Below, one piece after another: positions 50,642 to 57,483 of a stretch of 64,000 nt of DNA; position 1 is the stretch's first letter, and every line of letters starts with the position of its first letter. Origin of the DNA: Candidatus Rokuibacteriota bacterium. GTDB lineage: Bacteria; Methylomirabilota; Methylomirabilia; Rokubacteriales; CSP1-6. The notes below the pieces were generated by a model, which did not search any database, had not been told where the DNA came from, and saw nothing but the letters and a program-made list of their open reading frames with translations. The translations under genes and the position numbers were made by a program. Location: positions 91,962-155,961 of the forward strand of contig QHSL01000063.1 of assembly GCA_003220435.1 (NCBI GenBank), written 5' to 3'.

Positions 50642-51667
50642 TCACGTGAGGCGATAGACGCGGTCGGCCGTGTCGTGGAAGAGCTTGGCCTTCTCCGCCG
50701 CCGAGCAGCCCGACGTCAGGCGCTTGAACGTGTTCCACAGCACCGTGTAGCTGCAGCTCGCCTTGTCGACCGGGAAATTCGACTCGAACATGCAGCGGTC
50801 GGCGCCGAACTTCTCGATCGTGAAGTCGTAGTAGTGCCGCGTCGCGTCGGCGAGCTCCTGGCTGCCGGGCGGATGCGACCGCTCGTGCCAGCCGAAGCCG
50901 TTGATCTCCATGTTGATCCCACCGAGCTTGGCCACGACATTCGGGCAGGTGGCGAGCTCGCTGATATGGCCGCGCCACTCGGCGTGCACGTCCTTGGCGC
51001 GACCGGCGTAGGGGCCGATGCCCAGCGGCCCTCCGAAGTGGTTCAGGATGATCGTGGTGTTCGGGAACTTGCGCGCCAGCGAGGTGACATCCGGAATCTG
51101 GCGGTGGTACAACCACGCCTCGAACGTCAGCTTGCGCGGCGCGAGCTGGGCGAAGCCTGCGCGGAAGTCGTCGCGCAGGAGCAGCCCCTGTCCCGGCTTC
51201 GTGCGATGGCTCGGCACGGATTCGTCGACGTCCCACGCCGCGCCCAGGCGAATTCCACGAAACCGGCCCCCGCCCGCCGCGATCTGGGCGTCGAGCACGG
51301 CGCCGACGGCGTCGCCCAGGCGCAGGTTCGCCGTGCCGACGATCCCGGCGGCGACACGTGTTTTCCCATAGAGGCCGGACGCACTCATCGCCGCGATGCC
51401 GTTCACGAACTCGGTCTCGCCGATCGGGCGTAGATGCTCGGGACCGTCGCTCTTGAACATCGCCCCGCACTCGATGAACACGGTGGAGACGATGTTGTGG
51501 CCGGCGCCGACGTCGGCCTGGATCTCGTCGAGCAGGTAGCGAGGCGCGACCCGGGCGGGCTGCAGGTCCCACAGATGATGGTGGGGGTCGCAGATGGGCA
51601 GCGCGGGGTCCAGCGGCGCTTCGACGGTCTTGGCGAGCCAGTCGTGGTTCTTCGACGGTGTCGGCAT
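50642..51667 (-). CDS. Amidohydrolase-2 family hydrolase
   Basis: The 341-residue protein has the N-terminal metal site ICDPHHHLWDL and LPRYLLDEI-like start region. It also has FPNTTIILNHFGGPLGIGPYAG with a metal His, CPNVVAKLGG and DRCMFESNFPVDKAS with the catalytic Asp. It is a cytoplasmic TIM-barrel enzyme, lactonase or hydrolase in type. It is complete and provides the intact copy against which the truncated gene at 19694-20143 can be recognised. A TATACT -10 on the minus strand (51718-51713) lies about 45 bases before the ATG. Confidence 0.92.
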   Translation of the reverse strand: MPTPSKNHDWLAKTVEAPLDPALPICDPHHHLWDLQPARVAPRYLLDEIQADVGAGHNIVSTVFIECGAMFKSDGPEHLRPIGETEFVNGIAAMSASGLYGKTRVAAGIVGTANLRLGDAVGAVLDAQIAAGGGRFRGIRLGAAWDVDESVPSHRTKPGQGLLLRDDFRAGFAQLAPRKLTFEAWLYHRQIPDVTSLARKFPNTTIILNHFGGPLGIGPYAGRAKDVHAEWRGHISELATCPNVVAKLGGINMEINGFGWHERSHPPGSQELADATRHYYDFTIEKFGADRCMFESNFPVDKASCSYTVLWNTFKRLTSGCSAAEKAKLFHDTADRVYRLT

Positions 51668-51712
51668 GGCGTCATGTCACCTCGCGGTTCAGGATATCGA
51701 CGGCGGCCCCAA

Positions 51713-51721
51713 GTATAATCG
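51713..51721. promoter_or_regulatory. GTATAATCG element, potentially bidirectional
   Basis: GTATAATCG (51713-51721) reads CGATTATAC on the minus strand, where TATACT (51718-51713) suits the amidohydrolase gene starting at 51667. No plus-strand gene follows, so the functional direction is probably minus. It is the second of three copies of this nonamer. Confidence 0.45.
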
Positions 51722-51773
51722 CGCGCGCGCGCTGGAGTTCCAGCCGGCGACGGTCTGAGGGCGCACGCGGGAT

Positions 51774-52658
51774 TCACTCGGCGGCGCGGTTCGGTGAGCG
51801 AATCCAGCGGACGAGCAGCTCCGCCAGCTCGCGCTCGCGGTTCTGGAAGCCGTGGCGGGCGCCCGGGACGACGGCGCCCGTGAACGATCGCGCACGCGTC
51901 GCGTTGCGCCGGAACGCGTCGATCACCTCCCGAGCCGGGCGGTCGAGGAACTCGTCGCGATCTCCGACGATGGCCGCGATGGGTAGCCTCACGGATCGAA
52001 GCGCCGCCCACCGGGCATTCGGCCGGTAGTACGGGAACACGTCCTCGATCTCGCGCGGCCGATACAGGCTGATGTAACGCTGGGCGCTCCAGTAACCCCA
52101 CTCGCGCGGCACCAGCGCCATCGGATCCTGCCGGGCGATTCGCTCGGCGGCGGCCACGCGGCGCGTGAGCTCGCGCGCGCCGACCCGCTTGGCCTCGCCC
52201 GCCACGTCGGAGATCGGGCCGAGCAGGATGATCCCGCTGACGCGCCGGTCCCGGGCGCGCGCCGCGTAGTGGAGCACCTTGTTGGCGCCGGTGGAATGCC
52301 CGGCGAGAATCACGCGGCGGTATCCGCGCGCTCGCGCGAACGTCACCATCGCCCGGATGTCCTCGACGCTCTGGCCGAAGCGCTCGAAGGCCGCGCCGGC
52401 CAGCCGCTTGCCTCGGCGGGCGACGACGCCGTGGCCGCGGTTGTTGAACTTGAAGTACCCCACGCCGGCGGCGTTGAGCCGCGCCGACACCTCGTGGATC
52501 AGCGGCTGGCCGGAGGAGAACACCGACCCGAGCCCGTGCACCCAGACGAGCGCCGCGCGCCGCCGGCGGCGCGGCTCGGCGACCACGCCGTCGAGCCCGA
52601 CACCGTCGCGGGTCTCCAGGTGCACGAGCGACACCGGGACACCGGCACGCCTGGTCAT
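51774..52658 (-). CDS. Alpha/beta hydrolase, DUF1749-like
   Basis: The 294-residue protein has WVHGLGSVFSSGQP (oxyanion region), YFKFNNRGHG, the elbow AGHSTGANKVLHYAA (Ser), an Asp in GDRDEFLDRP and the His in GARHGFQNRERE. This arrangement matches the DUF1749/UPF0613 group and related serine hydrolases. It is cytoplasmic, with an unknown acyl substrate. It is the gene upstream of the amidohydrolase on the same strand, and it is divergent from the Rieske oxygenase. Confidence 0.88.
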   Translation of the reverse strand: MTRRAGVPVSLVHLETRDGVGLDGVVAEPRRRRRAALVWVHGLGSVFSSGQPLIHEVSARLNAAGVGYFKFNNRGHGVVARRGKRLAGAAFERFGQSVEDIRAMVTFARARGYRRVILAGHSTGANKVLHYAARARDRRVSGIILLGPISDVAGEAKRVGARELTRRVAAAERIARQDPMALVPREWGYWSAQRYISLYRPREIEDVFPYYRPNARWAALRSVRLPIAAIVGDRDEFLDRPAREVIDAFRRNATRARSFTGAVVPGARHGFQNRERELAELLVRWIRSPNRAAE

Positions 52659-52706
52659 GGCAGGACAATATCAGGAACGCACTTCGGCGCGCCGGCGAGG
52701 GCGAGA

Positions 52707-52715
52707 GTATAATCG
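52707..52715 (+). promoter_or_regulatory. GTATAATCG -10 element of the Rieske oxygenase gene
   Basis: TATAAT (52708-52713) lies 54 bases before the ATG at 52768, with a GAGGAGGGCGAG ribosome site in between. The -35 region is GC-rich and not consensus-like, so an activator or a sigma factor with relaxed -35 need is possible. Confidence 0.55.
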
Positions 52716-52767
52716 GCCAAAGTTCCTGGCGAGGGTGTAGCGCAGCGTTCACCGAGGAGGGCGAGAC

Positions 52768-54048
52768 ATGCTGACGCGTGAAGAGAACGAGCTCATCACC
52801 CGCATAGGCGCCGGCACGCCGATGGGCGAGACGATGCGCCGGTACTGGATCCCCGCGCTGCTCGCGCGTGAGCTGGCCGAGCCCGACTGTCCCCCGGTGC
52901 GCGTCAAGCTGCTGGGCGAGGACCTGGTGGCATTCCGCGACACGGAAGGCCGCGTCGGCCTCCTCGACGAGTTCTGCCCGCATCGCCGCGCCTCGCTGTT
53001 CTTCGGCCGCAACGAAGAGTGCGGCCTCCGCTGCGTCTACCACGGCTGGAAGTTCGACGTCAGCGGCCGCTGCGTGGACATGATGAACGAGCCCGAGGAG
53101 CTCAGCTTCAAGCACAAGATCCGCCAGCAGTCCTATCCCACCGTCGAGCTGGGCGGCCTCATCTGGGCCTACATGGGACCACCGGATCTCCTGCCGCCGC
53201 TGCCCAAGTTCGCCTGGACGCAGTCGCCGGCGACGCACCGCCACGTGTCGAAGGTGATCGAGGAGTGCAACTGGCTGCAGGCGCTCGAGGGCGGCATCGA
53301 CACCTCGCACGCGCCGATCCTGCACCGGCTCATCACGACCAACTCCAAGCGCGGCGGCATCAGCCCGGCGAGCGCGTTCGTTCGCGGCAAAGCGCCGACG
53401 CTGGTCGTCGACCTGACGGACTGGGGCTTCCAGTACGCCGGCATCCGGCCGCTCGACGAGGCCGACATGCACATCCGCACCTACCACTTCGTGATGCCGT
53501 TCCACCAGATCCGCCCCTACCAGACGCACCAGGGCGGTCAAGCGGTGGCCGGGCACATCTGGGTGCCGATCGATGACGGGACCACGATGGTCTACAACTG
53601 GCACCACAGCACGACGGACCAGCCGCTCGACGACGAGGACCGCATGGAGCGCCGCTCGGGGAACGGTCCGGCCCACGTCGACCAGACCACCTTCCGCTCG
53701 AGGGCCAATCGGGAGAACAACTACCTCCTGGATCGCCGCGTGCAGAAGACCGAGACGTTCACCGGGATCGACGGGATCAACACCCAGGACCGCGGCATCC
53801 AGGAGAGCATGGGATCCGTGGTCGACCGGAGCAAGGAGCATCTCGGGCCGGCCGACAAGGCGATCATCCAGGCGCGCCGCCTGCTCCTCGGGGCGGTGAA
53901 GACGGTCCAGCAGGGTGGCACGCCGCGCGGCGTCGAGCCGAGCTACTACACGCTGCGCGCGTCCGAAGGCGTGCTGTCGCGCGACGCCGACTGGCGGGAG
54001 GCGCTCACGCCGGAGATGGCGACCGCGAAGATCTTACAGACCGTTTGA
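52768..54048 (+). CDS. Rieske non-heme iron oxygenase, alpha subunit (phthalate-dioxygenase-like)
   Basis: The 426-residue protein has a Rieske centre with CPH (Cys70, His72) and CVYH (Cys89, His92), then a catalytic domain. The bridging Asp and iron-binding His residues of that domain are in EGGIDTSHAPILHRL (about residues 175-190). This arrangement resembles phthalate 4,5-dioxygenase and related monooxygenases that act as homo-oligomers. It needs a reductase that is not encoded nearby; the ferredoxin at 33863 is one candidate partner. A terminator-like hairpin follows. Confidence 0.93.
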   Translation: MLTREENELITRIGAGTPMGETMRRYWIPALLARELAEPDCPPVRVKLLGEDLVAFRDTEGRVGLLDEFCPHRRASLFFGRNEECGLRCVYHGWKFDVSGRCVDMMNEPEELSFKHKIRQQSYPTVELGGLIWAYMGPPDLLPPLPKFAWTQSPATHRHVSKVIEECNWLQALEGGIDTSHAPILHRLITTNSKRGGISPASAFVRGKAPTLVVDLTDWGFQYAGIRPLDEADMHIRTYHFVMPFHQIRPYQTHQGGQAVAGHIWVPIDDGTTMVYNWHHSTTDQPLDDEDRMERRSGNGPAHVDQTTFRSRANRENNYLLDRRVQKTETFTGIDGINTQDRGIQESMGSVVDRSKEHLGPADKAIIQARRLLLGAVKTVQQGGTPRGVEPSYYTLRASEGVLSRDADWREALTPEMATAKILQTV

Positions 54049-54052
54049 ACAT

Positions 54053-54074
54053 GGGGGGCCTCGACGGGCCCCCC
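54053..54074 (+). terminator. GC-rich hairpin after the Rieske oxygenase gene
   Basis: An eight-base stem (GGGGGGCC with GGCCCCCC) and a six-base loop begin four bases after the oxygenase stop. There is no T-run after it, so termination efficiency is uncertain. Its position directly after a stop codon, with no gene for 350 bases, argues for a terminator or 3'-end protector. Confidence 0.5.
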
Positions 54075-54421
54075 AAGCCCTCCGCGCTCGCAAGCGCCCC
54101 GGCGTAGCCGTGGCGCTGCTCGATCCCGCTCTCGGTGCGATCGTGCGTCGCGTCTATCGTGGGGGCCCCGAAGAGCCCTCCAGGGATTTCCGTTGGGTGA
54201 TTCGAGGGATTTCCCGTCTATGTCTGGCTGGCTTGTCGCGGTTATACCGTTCTGCATGGATCGTAGGAGTGTCGACGTGCCCGCCTTCCGCCTCTCCGGT
54301 CGCGGAGTCTTCTGACCCGTCGCAGCCCAGACGGCGCGGCGTCGGTCGCCCGACGGTCGCGTCCGATATTGTCCCAGGAATAGCCGTTTCTCGAGTCGAC
54401 CCGGAACCTAGCGGAGGCGCT
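54075..54421. other. Gene-free stretch before the small Arg-rich protein
   Basis: I see no credible gene on either strand in these 347 bases; the open frames present lack ribosome sites and family-like sequence. The stretch is less GC-rich in its centre and contains the direct repeats and -10-like box annotated separately. Confidence 0.6.
54182..54248 (+). promoter_or_regulatory. Direct repeats and -10-like element upstream of the small Arg-rich gene
   Basis: AGGGATTTCC occurs at 54182-54191 and again at 54205-54214, 23 bases apart, about two helical turns. A TATACC box at 54243-54248 follows without a recognisable -35. Paired repeats placed just upstream of a -35-less -10 are typical of promoters activated by a dimeric response regulator. 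This is inferred from layout only. Confidence 0.4.
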
Positions 54422-54655
54422 GTGGCAGATTTGCTCTTCATCGTGTCGCGTAGCGAGCCGAAGCGGTACATGTACCTCAAGCATGAATTCGCCGACGAGA
54501 GTAAAGAGGTGATCCTCGACCGTCGGGGGAGTGACCGACGACAGAGGCAGAGGCCGCCGCCGGTCGAGAGACGCCACCTGGAGCGGCGCCATCGCGACAT
54601 CACGCCGGAACTCCGGGCGTCGGGCTGGGCCGTGCTGAGGCGCCTGGCGAAGTGA
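54422..54655 (+). CDS. Small Arg-rich protein with DRR/ERR repeats
   Basis: GTG at 54422, after GGAGG, gives 77 residues. The N-terminal 30 residues (VADLLFIVSRSEPKRYMYLKHEF) look like a beta-alpha start, like that of a response-regulator or Rossmann-type domain. The middle contains repeated DRRGSDRR, ERRHLERRHRD blocks, and the C terminus is DITPELRASGWAVLRRL. The product is strongly basic. I recall similar small proteins with DRRxxERR blocks from high-GC soil bacteria, but no function. It may bind nucleic acid. Confidence 0.72.
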   Translation: MADLLFIVSRSEPKRYMYLKHEFADESKEVILDRRGSDRRQRQRPPPVERRHLERRHRDITPELRASGWAVLRRLAK

Positions 54656-54706
54656 AGGACACGCCCCGGCGGAGCCGGCGCGCGCCTCGTTCAGACACCG
54701 CGTCGA

Positions 54707-56887
54707 CTAGGCCTTGGCCTTGATCGCGGCCAGGACGCGGTCGGGCAGGAACGGCACGCTCCGCACTCGCGCGCCCGTCGCGGCGAAGATGGCGTTGCTG
54801 AGCGCCGGCGCGACGGTCGTCGTGCCGGGCTCGCCGAGGCCCGTCGGATACTCCTTGTTCTTCACGAAGAGCACCTCGACGACCTCCGGCACCTCGTTCA
54901 TCCGGAGCAGGTGATAGTCGTGGAAATTCGACTGCACGGGCTGGCCGTTCTGGATCGTGATGCGCTCCTTCAGCGCGTTGCTGATCCCGAACAGCAGCGA
55001 GCCCTCGACCTGAGAGCGCGCGCCGTCGGGGTTGACGATGATGCCGCAATCCACGGCGCACACCACCTTCTCGACGGTCACCGCTCCGGACTGCGGATCG
55101 ACGCGAGCCTGGATCGCTGACGCCGTCCACGTTGGGTCCTTCTTCTCCTGCGCCGTGACGCAGGCGATGCCGAGCCCGGTGTTCGCCGCGAGCGGCTTGC
55201 CCCACCCGGCGCGCTCGGCGACCATCTTCAGCACGTTGGCGAGCCGCGGCGCGTCCTTCAGCATCCCCAGCCGGAACTGGACCGCGTCGACCTTCGCGAG
55301 CTGGGCGAGCTCGTCGATGAACGTCTCGACCGCGAAGAACGTGTAGTTCGGCGCCACCGCGCGGACGTAGCCGACCGAGATGCCCGTCTCCTTGCGGATC
55401 GCCCGGACGAACTGATTCGGGATGTCGTACACGTGGTCGCTCCCGTTGAGCGCGAACTGGTCGCGGCCCTCCTTGTCGAGCCCGCCGTAGCGCTCGCCCG
55501 GGTACGCGGCCACCAGCGTGTTGTCCCACGAGGTGAGCTTGCCCTGCGCGTCGAGTCCGCCGCGCAGTCGCTGGAGCGTGAACGAGCGGAAATAGTCGCG
55601 CTTAAAGTCCTCCTCGCGCGAGCGGATGAGCTTCACCGGCCGGCCGGCCTGCCGCGCGATGACGACGGCCTCCACGATCGCGTCCGGCTCGAGCCGGCGC
55701 CCGAAGCCGCCGCCGAGGTAGTGCTGGTGGACGCGCACCTTGTCCTCGGGGATGCCGAGCTGCTTGGAGATCGCGCCCATCGCCATGGTCTGGAACTGAC
55801 TGCCGGTGTAGATGTCGGCCACGCCGCCCTCGAACTTGGCGACGCAGTTCATCGGCTCGAGCGGCGCGTGGGCGACGTAGTCGGTGACGTAGGTGGCCTC
55901 GTGGGTCTTCGCCGCCTGGCCGAGCGCGCCCTTGACGTCGCCCTTCTCGACCCACGCGGGCGACGTCGTGTCGTCTTTGGCCTTCTGCTCGTAGTCGCGG
56001 GTGATGGACTCGGTGCTCACCGCGGCGTAGGGGCCGTTGTCCCAGGTCACCTTCAATGCGTCGCGCGCCTGTATCGCGGCCTCGAGCGTCGTGCCGAGCG
56101 CCGCCACGAGGTCGCCGGCGACCACCGTCTTCACATAGCCCTTCACGCCTTTGGCGCCCTTGTCGTCCACGGCTTTGACCTTGGCGCCCTCGCGCGTCGG
56201 CGGGTAGGCCACCTTGGCGTAGAGCATCCCGGGCAGGAACGTATCGATCCCGAACTTGGCTTTGCCCGTCACCTTCTCCGGGATGTCGAGCCGCGCCGCC
56301 CACTGGCCGACGACGCGATACTCTTCGGGGCGCTTGAGCGCGAGCTTCTTGAGGTCGTCCTCCGACCAGGTCCGCGCCGCGATCGGCACCTTGTCGACGA
56401 TCTGCCCGTAGGTCAGGAAGCGGCCCGTCGGCGCGTGCCGTACCGTGCTCCGCTCGGCGACGCACTCGCTGGCCGGCACCTTCCACTGCTGGGCGGCCGC
56501 GGCGATGAGCATCGTGCGCGCGGCGACCGATGCGCGCGAGAGCTTGTCGAACGTCCAGTTCACGCTCCAGCTGCCGCCCGTGATCATGAGACCGTGCTTT
56601 GGATCGCTGGTGGGGTAGTCGATGCGGATGTCCTTCCAGTCGACCTCGAGCTCTTCGGCCACGATCTGCGCGAGCGCGGTGCCCACGCCCTGGCCCATCT
56701 CGGCCTTGAAGATGTGCACGGTGACGAGCCCGTCGGGCGTCAGCGTCATCTGCGTGTTCGGCTCCCAGGCGGAGAGCGCGGCGGCCTTGCGCACGCCGAC
56801 ACCGGGAAGCGTGAACGACAACGTCAGGCCGACACCCGCCACCGTCGTGGTCTTGATGAAGTCGCGCCGATCGATTCGCCGTGCCAT
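54707..56887 (-). CDS. Molybdopterin-binding subunit of an IorB-like xanthine-dehydrogenase-family enzyme, Tat-exported
   Basis: ATG 56887 gives 726 residues with a twin-arginine signal (RRIDRRDFIKTTTVAG). The catalytic chain follows with EMGQGVGTALAQIVAEEL, YLGGGFGRRLEPD and the C-terminal GLGEPGTTTVAPALSNAI with the base Glu. This matches the IorB/aldehyde-oxidase type in which the two molybdopterin domains are exported. The 2Fe-2S partner is encoded upstream, two bases away. Likely substrates are aldehydes or N-heterocycles such as isoquinoline; the exact one is unknown. Confidence 0.93.
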   Translation of the reverse strand: MARRIDRRDFIKTTTVAGVGLTLSFTLPGVGVRKAAALSAWEPNTQMTLTPDGLVTVHIFKAEMGQGVGTALAQIVAEELEVDWKDIRIDYPTSDPKHGLMITGGSWSVNWTFDKLSRASVAARTMLIAAAAQQWKVPASECVAERSTVRHAPTGRFLTYGQIVDKVPIAARTWSEDDLKKLALKRPEEYRVVGQWAARLDIPEKVTGKAKFGIDTFLPGMLYAKVAYPPTREGAKVKAVDDKGAKGVKGYVKTVVAGDLVAALGTTLEAAIQARDALKVTWDNGPYAAVSTESITRDYEQKAKDDTTSPAWVEKGDVKGALGQAAKTHEATYVTDYVAHAPLEPMNCVAKFEGGVADIYTGSQFQTMAMGAISKQLGIPEDKVRVHQHYLGGGFGRRLEPDAIVEAVVIARQAGRPVKLIRSREEDFKRDYFRSFTLQRLRGGLDAQGKLTSWDNTLVAAYPGERYGGLDKEGRDQFALNGSDHVYDIPNQFVRAIRKETGISVGYVRAVAPNYTFFAVETFIDELAQLAKVDAVQFRLGMLKDAPRLANVLKMVAERAGWGKPLAANTGLGIACVTAQEKKDPTWTASAIQARVDPQSGAVTVEKVVCAVDCGIIVNPDGARSQVEGSLLFGISNALKERITIQNGQPVQSNFHDYHLLRMNEVPEVVEVLFVKNKEYPTGLGEPGTTTVAPALSNAIFAATGARVRSVPFLPDRVLAAIKAKA

Positions 56888-56888
56888 G

Positions 56889-57341
56889 TCACACCCCCTG
56901 GGCGGCGCGCTTGATGGCGCGCCGGATGCGCAGGTAGGTCGCGCAGCGGCAGAGGTTGCCCGCCATGGCGGTGTTGATGTCCGCGTCGGTCGGCTTCGGG
57001 TTTTTGGCGAGGAGCGCGGCGGCCTGCATGATCTGGCCCGACTGGCAGTAGCCACACTGGGGGACCTGCTCGGCGATCCACGCGAGCTGCAGTGGGTGCT
57101 GGCCCTGGGGGTGCAGGCCCTCGATCGTCGTGATCTTCTTGCCGGCCGCCTGTGCGACCGTCACCTGGCACGAGCGCACGGCCTCACCGTTCAGGTGCAC
57201 GGTGCAGGCGCCGCACTGCGCCATGCCGCAGCCGAACTTCGTCCCCGTCATCCGCAAGCGCTCGCGGAGTACCCAGAGCAGCTTGCTGTCGTCGGGGGCA
57301 TCCACGGTGTGAGACTTCCCGTTGATGAGCAGGGTCGCCAT
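56889..57341 (-). CDS. [2Fe-2S]-binding subunit (IorA-like)
   Basis: The 150-residue protein has a plant-type 2Fe-2S cluster (Cys38, Cys43, Cys46, Cys58) and a second cluster in the helical domain (Cys96, Cys99, Cys131, Cys133). This is the normal pair for the small subunit of molybdenum hydroxylases. ATG 57341 follows GGAGGGGCCA; the ATG four codons upstream has no such site. It has no signal of its own, so it would be exported as a complex with the Tat-signal subunit. No FAD subunit gene is present, as is usual for IorAB. Confidence 0.94.
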   Translation of the reverse strand: MATLLINGKSHTVDAPDDSKLLWVLRERLRMTGTKFGCGMAQCGACTVHLNGEAVRSCQVTVAQAAGKKITTIEGLHPQGQHPLQLAWIAEQVPQCGYCQSGQIMQAAALLAKNPKPTDADINTAMAGNLCRCATYLRIRRAIKRAAQGV

Positions 57342-57483
57342 TGGCCCCTCCATGTCGATCGCCGCGCCCCGGCCGGCGGGGCCCCAGCCCCGCGACGGCC
57401 TGCAGCGCGCACGGCGGTTGGACGAGGGGATGCTAGGTCCGCGGCATGATCAAGTCAACGGAGGTCGTCGCGGGTGACGCTCG

